Source: Undibacterium parvum | Lineage (GTDB): Bacteria > Pseudomonadota > Gammaproteobacteria > Burkholderiales > Burkholderiaceae_D | Length of the DNA: 64,000 nt | Direction: 5' to 3' | Assembly: GCF_003955735.1 (NCBI RefSeq) | Contig: NZ_CP034464.1 | Span: 2,294,001 to 2,358,000, forward strand | In this document: in pieces, positions 26,051-34,171 of the stretch | Layout: every line of letters begins with the position of its first letter | Position numbering within the stretch: position 1 is the first letter of the stretch | Position numbers and translations under genes: made by a program | The notes under the pieces: model-generated | The model's input: only the letters and a program-made list of their open reading frames with translations | The model's database searches: none | What the model was told of the DNA's origin: nothing

Positions 26051-26096
26051 CTGTCGGTTGACCTCTGCGTGGGCACAAAAACGTGTCCACCCTACC
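26051..26096 (-). repeat. Family A element (copy 5, half)
   Basis: Only the gene-proximal half remains: GGTAGGGTGGACACG...TGTGCCCACGCAGAGG on the minus strand. It interrupts an attC-like site whose 5' portion (26130-26136 GCCTAAC and following GCTGACGTGCCCCGGCAAGCC) is intact. Confidence 0.6.
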
Positions 26097-26136
26097 TGGC
26101 TTGCCGGGGCACGTCAGCTCTATGGAAGGGTTAGGC
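26097..26136 (-). other. Left half of an attC-like site
   Basis: On the minus strand GCCTAAC (fits RYYYAAC) includes the TAA stop codon of the preceding gene, as is usual in gene cassettes, followed by CCTTCCATAGAGCTGACGTG and CCCCGGCAAGCC. The matching right half is absent, replaced by the half family A copy. Confidence 0.55.
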
Positions 26137-26733
26137 GTCACTCCTCGAAACAGCACTGCGAATCTCGGAAAGGTGTCCGCTGATATTCTCCAGTTGTTCG
26201 ACGATTGGATCGACTGGTTTAGCGGACTTCCTGAACGGCTGAAGATCGATCGTCGTTGACTCGACAACTCGGTTGTCTTGGTATTCGTACTCCGCTTGGA
26301 CCGTGAACTGCTGGGGGCAGCGCTCTGAGTCTCTGAAGATGTTGTGGCCCACGCCCAAGTAAAAGACCATCTCGGCTTGCGGTGAAAGGGACTGGATCGG
26401 GTGGACAAATGTCGTGTACTTTCTGAGATTGTCATCTTCGTCAGGATGAGCGTTGAAGTAGAAGTCCTTGTCTAGACTCAGCCGGAGATTTTTAGCGGAC
26501 GATCCGCCTGCATTTTTTATCGACAGCATGAGCATGGTACTCATAGCCCGGACGACAGGTGTCACCTGAATGTACGGGCGAGTGGAGGCGTCGAGTTGTG
26601 CCTTCATGACAGCGACGGTTTCGCGGTTCGCCTTGACCATCTGATAGGTAACGATCGCTACGAAGAGCGAGATGGCCGCCGAACAACCGCCGGTGATTGC
26701 GACAGCTAGATTGATCTTATCTGCGAGGTTCAT
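26131..26733 (-). CDS. Membrane-anchored cassette-borne protein of unknown function
   Basis: A 200-residue protein with one N-terminal membrane helix (INLAVAITGGCSAAISLFVAIVTY, residues 7-30), a short helix (MVKANRETVAVMKAQLDA), and a beta-rich domain with STRPYIQVTPVVRAMSTMLM and IKNAGGSSAKNLRLSL, similar to many small membrane-anchored immunoglobulin-like proteins of unknown function. It is the first gene behind leader copy 2; GCGTTAAGC (26749-26757 region, core GTTAAGC fits GTTRRRY) lies 16 bp before its ATG, and its stop codon lies inside an attC-like box. Confidence 0.6.
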   Translation of the reverse strand: MNLADKINLAVAITGGCSAAISLFVAIVTYQMVKANRETVAVMKAQLDASTRPYIQVTPVVRAMSTMLMLSIKNAGGSSAKNLRLSLDKDFYFNAHPDEDDNLRKYTTFVHPIQSLSPQAEMVFYLGVGHNIFRDSERCPQQFTVQAEYEYQDNRVVESTTIDLQPFRKSAKPVDPIVEQLENISGHLSEIRSAVSRSDA

Positions 26734-26748
26734 GGGGGTTTTCTGACG

Positions 26749-26755
26749 CTTAACG
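26749..26755 (-). other. Integron-type core box GTTAAGC before the first gene
   Basis: On the minus strand ATAACGCGTTAAGCGTCAG; GTTAAGC fits the GTTRRRY core exactly and lies 16 bp before the start codon of the membrane-anchored protein. It is the equivalent of GTTAGA in leaders 1 and 3. Confidence 0.5.
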
Positions 26756-26869
26756 CGTTATAAATTTTCATTTTACAAAATTATCCGGCTATCAAAAATG
26801 CGGACACCGGGAGGGGTTTCTGCGCACAGCCTTTTACCGCTTATTTTTTCGCTGCTCTACTGAATGAAT

Positions 26870-26990
26870 GCGCGGTTTAAATAAATCGATAAAAGCGGCA
26901 TCGCTATTGTCTTGCATTCTATCAATAAACTTAACATATTTGAAATTAATTTCAATATTTCATTGTCCCGCATACTAGCCTTAGCTGCCT
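26870..26990 (-). promoter_or_regulatory. Leader copy 2: divergent promoter copy
   Basis: On the minus strand: GGCTAGTATGCGGGACAATG, TTGAAATTAATTTCAA palindrome, -35 TTCAAA (26939-26944), 17 bp, -10 TAGAAT (26916-26921), then GCAAGACAATAGCGATGCCGC. The promoter block matches the other three leaders, but the downstream part has diverged and lacks the hairpin. It should drive the minus-strand array. Confidence 0.6.
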
Positions 26991-27057
26991 GACGTTTGCT
27001 TTACTAGCAGTAGCAACTGCCGACCTTCCGGTTCGCGCCTGGCTTGGACTTTATGAA

Positions 27058-27139
27058 CATACTCCCCTAGTGTTTTTTGAATGCGCAATGGATATATGCG
27101 CGAATAGCTGCATTCGCTTATAAAAATAGGGGAGTATCT
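27058..27139 (-). repeat. Family C element (copy 3)
   Basis: An 82 bp element CATACTCCCC...AGGGGAGTATC with the TATATGCGC core, preceded by GGTTCGCGCCTGGCTTGGAC as in copies 1 and 2. It lies about 70 bp upstream of leader copy 2 and bounds the minus-strand array together with copy 2 at 22031. Confidence 0.75.
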
Positions 27140-27373
27140 GTTTTGGGCGGATATTTTATCGTAGCGATGAAGCCGCTAACTCAGGCCGAAGCGTACGCCA
27201 CCGCTAGGTGAAATTTTGCAGCGCTGGGCTGGTCGCTTTGTGCGTGCGCGGGCTGGCATACAGACTGGCTCACAGAACTTTTATCGCCACTTCCGGTCTA
27301 GTTAATGCTTAGGCAAGCAGGCAGGCAGGCAAGCTTGCTAGCATCTATTTATTCCTCAAACAGAAAGAGCCGC

Positions 27374-27931
27374 ATGAGCATACTGAGCAGCGCAAGACTA
27401 CGTCTGGTACCGATGAACGATAGCCATTTTGATGGTCTGTTCGCGATGAATAGCGACCCCGCCGTGATGCGCTATATCACTGGCAAGCCAGATACGCCGG
27501 CCGATACGCAGGCGATGATAGAGCGGGTCAAGGCGCGCTGGTTAGATTGTGGTTATTCGTGGTGGAGTTTTTTTGAGCTGGACAGCGAGCAAATTATCGG
27601 CGCCGGTTGCATCCAGCATCTGGGGCGCGATGCTGCCAATCCGCTAGAAATTGGCTGGCGTTTGCGCCAGGATAAATGGGGGCAGGGCTATGCCTCCGAA
27701 GCGGCCGAGTGCATGGCCAGCTTCGCCTTCGACACGCTGAAAACCGATCTGCTGTGCGCGGTTTGTCAGCCAGAAAATCTAGGCTCAGCCCACGTCATGA
27801 AAAAACTCGGCATGCACTACAAGGGCCTGGAACGTTGGTATGAGATGGAGGTCGCGGTGTATCAAATGACAGGCAGCGATTGGGCGAGCCGTGCACAAGC
27901 TGAGTGCGTAGGTCCGATTAGCGCAGCGTAA
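27374..27931 (+). CDS. GNAT acetyltransferase, RimJ/RimL-like
   Basis: A 185-residue protein; the ATG at 27374 (MSILSSARLRLVPM) is preferred over an upstream frame start that lacks a ribosome-binding site and is encoded by a GGCA-repeat. Visible are RLRLVPMNDSHFDGLF, the acetyl-CoA motif KWGQGYASEAAE and NLGSAHVMKKLGMHYKG, all typical of RimJ/RimL-type acetyltransferases. The final seven or so codons (GPISAA) lie inside an inverted repeat (27907-27980), so the natural C-terminus may have been altered by the element. Confidence 0.8.
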   Translation: MSILSSARLRLVPMNDSHFDGLFAMNSDPAVMRYITGKPDTPADTQAMIERVKARWLDCGYSWWSFFELDSEQIIGAGCIQHLGRDAANPLEIGWRLRQDKWGQGYASEAAECMASFAFDTLKTDLLCAVCQPENLGSAHVMKKLGMHYKGLERWYEMEVAVYQMTGSDWASRAQAECVGPISAA

Positions 27932-27980
27932 TCGGGCGGTACAGACATGCGTGCGATTACGCTGCGCTAATCGCACCTAC
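27907..27980. repeat. GATTAGCGCAGCGTAATC inverted repeat overlapping a gene end
   Basis: Arms GTAGGTCCGATTAGCGCAGC.. and ..GCTGCGCTAATCGCACCTAC form a near-perfect 26 bp inverted repeat around an 18 bp centre. It resembles the family B type elements (GTAGGGTG...TACGCTACGC) but with a different arm sequence. Its left arm supplies the last codons and stop of the acetyltransferase gene. Confidence 0.7.
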
Positions 27981-28002
27981 AGTACTAGCAGCTCACAAGA
28001 AA

Positions 28003-28113
28003 AAGCTTTGCCGCAGAGTACGCAAAGGAAAAAACCAAGGTTTTCTCTGCGTACTCTGCGCCTCTGCGGCGAGAAAAGTTTTTGTTTTTAGGTTTTTAGA
28101 AGTTCCCTTTTTA
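28003..28113. repeat. CGCAGAG hairpin followed by a half family D end
   Basis: GCCGCAGAGTACGCAAAGG faces CTCTGCGTACTCTGCGCC and CTCTGCGGCG, a hairpin of the same style as 3413-3486. It is followed by GGTTTTTAGAAGTTCCC (28090-28107), exactly one end of the family D element at 32136-32268. Between here and the aspartate kinase gene there is also a GCTAGCTG tandem at about 28156-28183. Confidence 0.5.
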
Positions 28114-28235
28114 TTTTCAAGCTTAGTGCGGATTGACCCTGGACTAGCGCTGCAGTAAGCTAGCTGGCTAGCTGGCTAGCTGTCGGGTGTATTTGCCCAA
28201 GCGTCCTACTCACTCGCTCTACTCTGGAAACCGTA

Positions 28236-29639
28236 ATGAAAAAAATCGTCGTCAAATTTGGTGGTTCTAACCTGCGCCGGCCGCAGGATATCGACCGCAT
28301 CGTGAACGTGGTGCAAACCTATAAGCGGCCTCTGGTGCTGGTGGTGTCGGCGTTTTTTGGGGTGACTAATGAGTTGGTGGCTTGCGTTCAGGCTGCCAAA
28401 GAAGGTGCTGGCACCGCAGCGGCGCTGGCTGAGAGTCAGAGCTATACGCTGGCCTTGCGCGCCCTCAAGAAACAGATCGTCGCCGCGAATATCAGCGACC
28501 CTGCGCAGCGCGCCCGTACCGAGGCGGCGCTGGCGGTGCGGCTCGATCAGCTGGATCGCTATTTAACCGGCATCCATTGTATCGGTGCGGTACCTAGCTT
28601 TGTCAACGATGCCATCCTCAGTTATGGCGAGCGGCTGTCTAGCTTGCTACTCACCGAGGTCTTGCAGAGTCGTGGCATCGCGGCGCGCGAAGCCTTGCCG
28701 GAAGAGATAGGTTTGATCACCGATGGTGTGTTCGGCAATGCCGCTTGCGATTTCGAGCTGAGCGCCGCCAAGGTCGCCAAGGCTTTGGCCGGTGATGGCG
28801 TGATCGTGGTGCCTGGTTTTTATGGCGTCGATCAGAACGGTAAGACCACCTTGTTCGGGCGCGGCGGTTCGGATTATTCGGCTGCCTCGATCGCCGCTTG
28901 TCTGGGGGCCGAATCTCTGGACGTCTGGAAAGATGTGGATGGTTTCCTCAGCGCCGATCCGGGTACGGTGAGTGCGCCGCGTTCTATCGCCCAATTAAAT
29001 TATCTGGAGGCGGCTGAGCTCTCGTATTTTGGCGCCAAAATTTTACATCCGCGTACGGTCGAGCCGCTGTTTGATCGCGATATTCCTATCCGCATCCTCA
29101 ACATCACGCGCCCTGAGCGCGGCTTACAGCCTTACACCATCATCGATGACCAGCGCCGCGTCACGCACGATGTGGTGAAAAGCGTGACCTCGACCGAAGA
29201 CGTGGCGATACTCAAGTTGCATGGCCCCGGGGTCGGCTTTAAGCCCGGCATTCTGGCGCAAGTAACCAATACCCTGGATCAGCACGGCATCAACATCAAG
29301 AGCGTGCTGACGGCACAAACGGCGATCAATCTGTTGGTGGCGCGCGATCAGCTCGATGCGGCTTATGCGGCATTGGTAGAGCATCATCTGGCTGGCGTGG
29401 TGGAAGTGAGCCGCAATGCCGCAGTGGCGATTGTGGCGGTGGTAGGCGATGGGGTGTTGGATGCCTCGGACGTAGGCAGTGCGATAGCCAGCCGCGCCTT
29501 GTCCGCCGCCTTAGCCGGCGGTGTACGAGTCTGCCTGGCAGCAGCCGGTGCCAGTGAAGTAGCTGCGTATATGCTGGTGCATGAAGAGGATAGAAAACTG
29601 GCCTTGCAAGCGGTGCATGCGGAGTTTTTTGGGGCTTAG
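28236..29639 (+). CDS. Aspartate kinase
   Basis: A 467-residue enzyme for ATP-dependent phosphorylation of aspartate, first step to Lys, Thr, Met and diaminopimelate. KFGGSNL (residues 7-13), the FVNDAILSYGERLSSLLL and GRGGSDYSAASIAACLGAE motifs, and KILHPRTVEPL are the kinase-domain hallmarks. The C-terminal 140 residues hold two ACT domains (VAILKLHGPGVGFKPGILAQ and the following VAIVAVVGDGV). The N-terminus (MKKIVVKFGGSNLRRPQDI) and length match the longer class seen as second aspartokinase in many proteobacteria, so another copy probably exists elsewhere. Whether it is feedback-inhibited is unknown. Confidence 0.9.
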   Translation: MKKIVVKFGGSNLRRPQDIDRIVNVVQTYKRPLVLVVSAFFGVTNELVACVQAAKEGAGTAAALAESQSYTLALRALKKQIVAANISDPAQRARTEAALAVRLDQLDRYLTGIHCIGAVPSFVNDAILSYGERLSSLLLTEVLQSRGIAAREALPEEIGLITDGVFGNAACDFELSAAKVAKALAGDGVIVVPGFYGVDQNGKTTLFGRGGSDYSAASIAACLGAESLDVWKDVDGFLSADPGTVSAPRSIAQLNYLEAAELSYFGAKILHPRTVEPLFDRDIPIRILNITRPERGLQPYTIIDDQRRVTHDVVKSVTSTEDVAILKLHGPGVGFKPGILAQVTNTLDQHGINIKSVLTAQTAINLLVARDQLDAAYAALVEHHLAGVVEVSRNAAVAIVAVVGDGVLDASDVGSAIASRALSAALAGGVRVCLAAAGASEVAAYMLVHEEDRKLALQAVHAEFFGA

Positions 29640-29710
29640 TTGTGATGGTCTGGCACCGCTTGCAAGCGGCGCCAGACCCTGATTGTGAAGGGTTCTAGGT
29701 CTAAGGAATA

Positions 29711-31147
29711 TTAATTTTCGGGTTTTATTTTGAGACTTAAAGAACTCAAGGCAGCCAATATGCAGAGTGCAGCGGTGCCCAGAAAGGCGCCCTGATAGCC
29801 TAGCAACTGCGCTGGCATTGCCGCCTGTGTCAGACTATTGGCCTCAGTGATGCTATGCGCTAGCGTTGACAGGCTAGCGACGCCTAAGGCCGCGCCCAGT
29901 TGACGTGATGTATTGAACAGGCCAGATGCCAGCCCCGCCAGTTTGGCCGGAACACCGGCCAGTGCGGTGTGCGCCGAAGTCATTAGCATCAAGCCCAAAC
30001 CAAGACCAGTCAGCAAAGTGGGGCCGAGTATATCGTTCAGATAATTCGGCTGCAGCGGCAAACGGCTTAGCCAGGCCAACCCGGCAGCGCTGATCAGCCC
30101 TCCCAGAAAAGGCAAGCGCCGGAATCCGCCATCCATCAGCGGGCGCGAAACGATGGCGGCGATCGCCAGCGTTGTCCCCATAGGCAGCAGCGCCAGGCCG
30201 GTATCTAGCGGGCTGTAACCGAGAATTTGCTGTAACACAATGGAAAGGAAAAAAGTCGAGGCGGTCAAGGCTGCCCCCAGAGCGAGCACCACAACATTTC
30301 CTATGCGCACGCTGTGTAACTGAAAAATACTCAGCGGTATCAGCGCATGCTTAGTCTTGGCCTGTATCCAGATAAATCCCATAATCAAGAGCCAGGCACT
30401 CGCCAGTGCCACAAGCACGGTGGGAGAACCCCAGCCAAGTGTGACGGCCTGCGTGATACCAAATAACAAGGCAGCAGTTCCTAAAGTAATGCTAAGCGCG
30501 CCCCAGACATCAAGTCTGGCAGGTGGATTGCCGGCATCCCGCGCTTGCATGCACAAAGCCACGCCAGCGATTAAGGCGCAGCCTATCGGGACATTGACGA
30601 ACATGACCCAGCGCCAGCCGAATTTTTCGGTCAGCAGACCACCGATCAGCACTCCCAAAGCGGAGGCGATCGCGCTCGATGCCGCCCACATTGAGATCGC
30701 CCGCGCTTTGGCTGGCCCGCCAGGATACACCGCGACGATTACCGCCAGCGTCGAGGTTGCCAGAGCCGAGGCACCAAAGCCCTGGATCGCCCTGGCGATC
30801 AATAAGGCCGCTGGCGTGCTCGCCAGACCTCCGGCCAGGCTGGCAGCGGTAAATACCAACAGGCCAGATTGCAAAATGCGCTTACGTCCGTACAAATCGC
30901 TGGCGCGCGCCGCCAGCAACATACAACCGCCCAGACACAGCAGATAGGCGTCCACCACCCATTGTTGCTGGACCTTGGAAAGGCCCAGGTCAGCCTGCAT
31001 GGCTGGCAGCGCGACATTGACGATAGCACCATCCATGACCACCATGAAAGAGGCCACGCAGGCGATCACGACCGCCACCCAGAGCGGGATGTGCGGATAA
31101 ATTAAGGACTGCGCCGGTAGCGCAGCCGGGGTAGGGGAGGCATGCAT
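29711..31147 (-). CDS. MFS efflux transporter, DHA2 (EmrB/QacA) type
   Basis: A 478-residue, about 14-helix transporter. Motif VVMDGAIVNVALPAMQADLG (helix 1), the loop 2-3 motif ARASDLYGRKR and motif C region AIASALGVLIGGLLTEKFGW are the DHA2 signature for proton-driven drug export. It is divergently transcribed from the AraC-type regulator at 31288, with about 140 bp between start codons, so the regulator probably controls it. No membrane-fusion protein (EmrA) is encoded nearby, so it likely works alone in the inner membrane. Confidence 0.9.
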   Translation of the reverse strand: MHASPTPAALPAQSLIYPHIPLWVAVVIACVASFMVVMDGAIVNVALPAMQADLGLSKVQQQWVVDAYLLCLGGCMLLAARASDLYGRKRILQSGLLVFTAASLAGGLASTPAALLIARAIQGFGASALATSTLAVIVAVYPGGPAKARAISMWAASSAIASALGVLIGGLLTEKFGWRWVMFVNVPIGCALIAGVALCMQARDAGNPPARLDVWGALSITLGTAALLFGITQAVTLGWGSPTVLVALASAWLLIMGFIWIQAKTKHALIPLSIFQLHSVRIGNVVVLALGAALTASTFFLSIVLQQILGYSPLDTGLALLPMGTTLAIAAIVSRPLMDGGFRRLPFLGGLISAAGLAWLSRLPLQPNYLNDILGPTLLTGLGLGLMLMTSAHTALAGVPAKLAGLASGLFNTSRQLGAALGVASLSTLAHSITEANSLTQAAMPAQLLGYQGAFLGTAALCILAALSSLSLKIKPEN

Positions 31148-31287
31148 AAAGAGATCCTGAAATGTTGGTTAAGTTGCGTATTCTGGCTGGAAGGAAATAA
31201 ATGCCTTCATCGCCACTGACAGTATTGGACTTAGAGGCAAAAGCCTGATAACGTTGTTTGGACAAAAAATAATGAGAAGCGGCCAAA

Positions 31288-32115
31288 TTGAGTTTATCGA
31301 CTAATCCTGTCTTGCCCGATATCGAAGATCGCCTCGATGGCCCTGCGGTGGTGGCTATTTGGGGTGAGGATCAGCCTGGCAATGGTTTTCGACTCGGCAC
31401 CCGCGAGTACGACTGGCACGCGCATGCGCGCGGCCAGGTGTTTTGCGTGGAAAGCGGCTTGATTCATATGCGCACCGAGCATGGCTCCTGGCTGTCGCCG
31501 CCGCATAAGGCAGGCTGGATACCGCCGGGCATACCGCATCAGGTCAGTGTGAATGGTGCAATGAGTGGCTGGAGTGTTTTGATTACACCGCAAGCGAGTC
31601 TGCATTTGCCTCGCCAGCCTTGCGTGATTGGTATCAGCGATGTGATGCGTGCCCTGGTGCAGCGCGCAGTCAGCTGGTCTGAGCAAGAGCAATTGGAAGT
31701 CGAACAAGAACGCTTGACCGCAGTACTGCTGGATGAAATCCGGTTGGCCCCACAACTAGGGCTGCATTTGCCGCTGCCGCAAGACCGGCGCTTACTGCGC
31801 ATTAGCAATGCCTTGTATCAGCAACCGGACGATACCAAAAGTCTGCAAGCATGGGCAAGCTGGGGTGGAGTATCGGCACGCACCCTGAGCCGTCTGTTCC
31901 GGGAGCAGACCGGACTCAGTTTTGCACAGTGGCGGCAGCAGGCAAAACTCAGCCATGCTTTGGAGCGGCTGGCGCAAGGTGACTCGGTGGCGCAGGTAGC
32001 GGATGCTTTAGGTTATGCCACGCCGAGTAATTTTATCGCGATGTTCCGGCGCAGCTTTGGCGATTCTCCGGCGCACTATTTTTCCAACCAGTCTAGCCAC
32101 ATCCTGAGGCGTTAG
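31288..32115 (+). CDS. AraC-family regulator with N-terminal cupin domain
   Basis: A 275-residue regulator with a TTG start; no in-frame ATG lies further upstream. The cupin sensing domain (YDWHAHARGQVFCVESG, then GWIPPGIPHQV) carries His residues able to bind a ligand or metal. The C-terminal double helix-turn-helix (GVSARTLSRLFREQTGLSFA and VAQVADALGYATPSNFIAMF) is typical. The divergent layout makes the MFS pump its likely target. Confidence 0.85.
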   Translation: MSLSTNPVLPDIEDRLDGPAVVAIWGEDQPGNGFRLGTREYDWHAHARGQVFCVESGLIHMRTEHGSWLSPPHKAGWIPPGIPHQVSVNGAMSGWSVLITPQASLHLPRQPCVIGISDVMRALVQRAVSWSEQEQLEVEQERLTAVLLDEIRLAPQLGLHLPLPQDRRLLRISNALYQQPDDTKSLQAWASWGGVSARTLSRLFREQTGLSFAQWRQQAKLSHALERLAQGDSVAQVADALGYATPSNFIAMFRRSFGDSPAHYFSNQSSHILRR

Positions 32116-32135
32116 CGCACTTCTAAAACCCCGTA

Positions 32136-32268
32136 GGGAACTTCTAAAAACCCTTTAATCGGGATGCAGCGCAAGGCGCAAACCGGAGCAATACGTCGGT
32201 ATTGCGAGGATCGCATTGAACAATCGACGCCGCGATGCGCTCGAGTATGGGGTTTTTAGAAGTTCCCC
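32136..32268. repeat. Family D element, GGGAACTTCTAAAAACCC inverted repeat
   Basis: A 133 bp element with perfect 18 bp terminal inverted repeats GGGAACTTCTAAAAACCC/GGGTTTTTAGAAGTTCCC and an internal CAATACGTCGGTATTG palindrome. Another partial end (CACTTCTAAAACCCCG) lies directly to its left and a half end at 28090. This has the look of a MITE, mobilised by an outside transposase. Confidence 0.8.
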
Positions 32269-32289
32269 GTGAGCGACACGCAATACCGA

Positions 32290-32335
32290 CGCCGCTTGCA
32301 GGCCGAAATGCCGCCAGCAGGCGCATAGATATTGC
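32290..32335. repeat. REP-like GCAGGC/GCCAGCAGGCGC palindrome
   Basis: CGCTTGCAGGCCGAAATGCC followed by GCCAGCAGGCGCATAG. Related sequences occur at 43071-43104 and, inverted, at 60376-60402. This is consistent with a dispersed repetitive extragenic palindrome. Confidence 0.5.
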
Positions 32336-32358
32336 GCCGCTGTTTGCTACAAGGCCGG

Positions 32359-33147
32359 CTATTTTTTACGCAAGAGATCCAGCTCGGCCACTATTTGCAG
32401 CGCTCTGGCGGCGGCCGTAGTTTTTAACTGCGGGCTGGCGTTTTTTGACATGTCGTTGAGACGAAACCAGTCGGCGCTGATGCTATCGCCCATTTGCTCG
32501 GACACGATATGCCAGGCATAGGCTTCCAGCGCATTGTTTTCATTAAAATAGAGTTCGGAGATGATACCCGCCGAACGAATATTTCCCGCGACCAGTGCCT
32601 GTTTAAACGATTGTTTGGCGGCGTCGGGATAATTCATGCTGGGATCAAATTCTGGATTGTCTTTTTGCCCGTTCAGTTCAAACGCATATTTCTCGCCAAT
32701 ATGCACCATGGCAAAGGCGTCGCCCGCTTTGGCCATCTTGCGCAAGGTTTTTAAATCTTTGGTGTAGTACTCTGGTGGCACCATATAACCTAGCTGCTCC
32801 ATCTGCTTGCGACGGGCTGCTTCGCGTGGCGATATTTCTTCTTTTTCCGGCAATTCGACCAAACTATTTGAGGCCTGATTATTCGGCATGTTGAGGCTGG
32901 TCTCGGTATTTGCTGGGCCAAGTTCAAACGGTGATGCATGCAGATTATTGCCGCTGTTTTGCCGAATGGACTGAGTGCCGTCTGGCTTGCCATCGGCGCG
33001 AAATTTTTCACTCCCTGGTTGGCCATTTTCTGATTGTTGAGCAAGCCCAGGCTGAGTTGATACGCTAGGCGATACCGGCCACAAAATCAGCGTCACGGCC
33101 AGCCCGACTAGGACGACTAGTCCAATTAAATAAGATAATTTTTTCAT
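32359..33147 (-). CDS. Membrane-anchored protein with Sel1-like C-terminal domain
   Basis: A 262-residue protein with an N-terminal membrane anchor (SYLIGLVVLVGLAVTLILW, residues 4-22), a long low-complexity periplasmic linker (about 25-105) and a helical C-terminal part (AKAGDAFAMVHIGEKYAFE, ALVAGNIRSAGIISELYF, ALEAYAWHIVSEQMGDS) that reads as two to three Sel1/TPR-like repeats. Such proteins usually mediate protein contacts in the periplasm. No partner is evident. Confidence 0.6.
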   Translation of the reverse strand: MKKLSYLIGLVVLVGLAVTLILWPVSPSVSTQPGLAQQSENGQPGSEKFRADGKPDGTQSIRQNSGNNLHASPFELGPANTETSLNMPNNQASNSLVELPEKEEISPREAARRKQMEQLGYMVPPEYYTKDLKTLRKMAKAGDAFAMVHIGEKYAFELNGQKDNPEFDPSMNYPDAAKQSFKQALVAGNIRSAGIISELYFNENNALEAYAWHIVSEQMGDSISADWFRLNDMSKNASPQLKTTAAARALQIVAELDLLRKK

Positions 33148-33226
33148 ACACGATCACAAAAAAACCAACAATCTAGGCGCGCGCCGAAGCAGGCAACATT
33201 CGGCGCGCGAGCTGGCGATCTAGAGA

Positions 33227-33787
33227 CTAGACGCGTGGTAGATTGCTATAGCATTTGGAGGTGCCATTGGCATAGCCCCAACGGGTGTAGTAGTCGCGCT
33301 GGGCCGGGGTGCCGTGGTCACCGCCTGCGTAGTAGCGGGCGCTGCTGACTGCGGCCGCCAGGAAAGGGCTATAGCGCAAGGAACTTTCCGCATATTTCAC
33401 AAAAGATCCGCCGGCGCAATCGGCCTGCAACTCCATGTAAGGGGCACGCTGATTGATGTTTCTGGTGAATTGTATCGAGTGACCCCATTCATGGCCTAGC
33501 ACTGCCTTGGCGGCGTAGTTACCATGATTGCTCTCTACCGTTTGTAGAAAACTGGTGCCGACGCTGATGATGTAAGGGCCGCAAGCGCGTGCATCTGGTG
33601 TGCCAGATTCGCCACATGCACGCTGATTGATATACACGGTCGGGTTGGCCATAGAGCCAAATACGCCGCGTATTTCAGTCGCAGTTTTATTGATATAGCT
33701 GGTGGTGACGGTCACCGCTTGCGCAGTCTGGGTCAAGCTGCAAAGAGCAAGTGTGATGGCAATAGCCAGTGGTAATTGTTTTTTCAT
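33227..33787 (-). CDS. Exported neutral zinc metallopeptidase-like protein
   Basis: A 186-residue protein with a signal peptide ending TAQA (residues 1-24) and the motif VLGHEWGHSIQFT, HExxH at residues 99-103, followed by E119 in MELQADCAGG. That combination (HExxH, then ELQAD) is that of the YpfJ-like neutral zinc metallopeptidase family. The protein is shorter than YpfJ (about 290 residues) and has additional Cys pairs (RACGESG, ARACG, DCAGG) suggesting disulphides. It is probably secreted to the periplasm or outside. Confidence 0.7.
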   Translation of the reverse strand: MKKQLPLAIAITLALCSLTQTAQAVTVTTSYINKTATEIRGVFGSMANPTVYINQRACGESGTPDARACGPYIISVGTSFLQTVESNHGNYAAKAVLGHEWGHSIQFTRNINQRAPYMELQADCAGGSFVKYAESSLRYSPFLAAAVSSARYYAGGDHGTPAQRDYYTRWGYANGTSKCYSNLPRV

Positions 33788-34171
33788 TGCTTGGTGTCTC
33801 CGGGTTGGGATCTCAGCCGACTGTTTTTTAAATGTGCCGGCTTCAAAAAGCCATCTGCAAATGAGCTCGCAGATGAGATGTTCGCATCCGCAGTACTACG
33901 CGGATCGAGGCTTCAGTAGAGCGCTTTTTTAGGCGGAAAGGAAGTGCGGAGATCGCTCGAGCAGGTGCAATGCGGATTTAAAAAAATATTAAATTGATAT
34001 GCAAGCGAAGATAATTTTGCGAATCAAAAAATCAAGAGGGTAAATCTTGAGCTTAGAAAATTGATCTCGCTATCGTGTTCTATTCCATCGCTATTTGTAC
34101 ATAGTCTTTTGTTAAAAAATAATGTTGTTTATGCGTGTGACAATTTACCAAGACTGCCAACCTAGGTTAAT
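33788..34171. other. Gene-free AT-rich stretch
   Basis: A 384 bp gap between the peptidase start codon and the sulfurtransferase stop codon. It is AT-rich on its right half, probably holds the peptidase promoter, and shows no repeat family or recognisable RNA. Confidence 0.4.

Noticed and set aside
18741..26096. Repeated blocks as a CRISPR array
   Set aside because: The repeats are about 140 bp, spaced 0.5-4 kb apart and separated by genes rather than by uniform short spacers.
26007..26435. Minus-strand frame ending in a peptide encoded by the attC-like site
   Set aside because: It overlaps the membrane-anchored protein gene in another frame; a peptide read through attC-like sequence is a known by-product, not a gene.
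28156..28183. GCTAGCTG tandem before aspartate kinase as an attenuator or riboswitch
   Set aside because: It is a short simple repeat without the conserved lysine-riboswitch features or a leader peptide rich in Lys or Thr.
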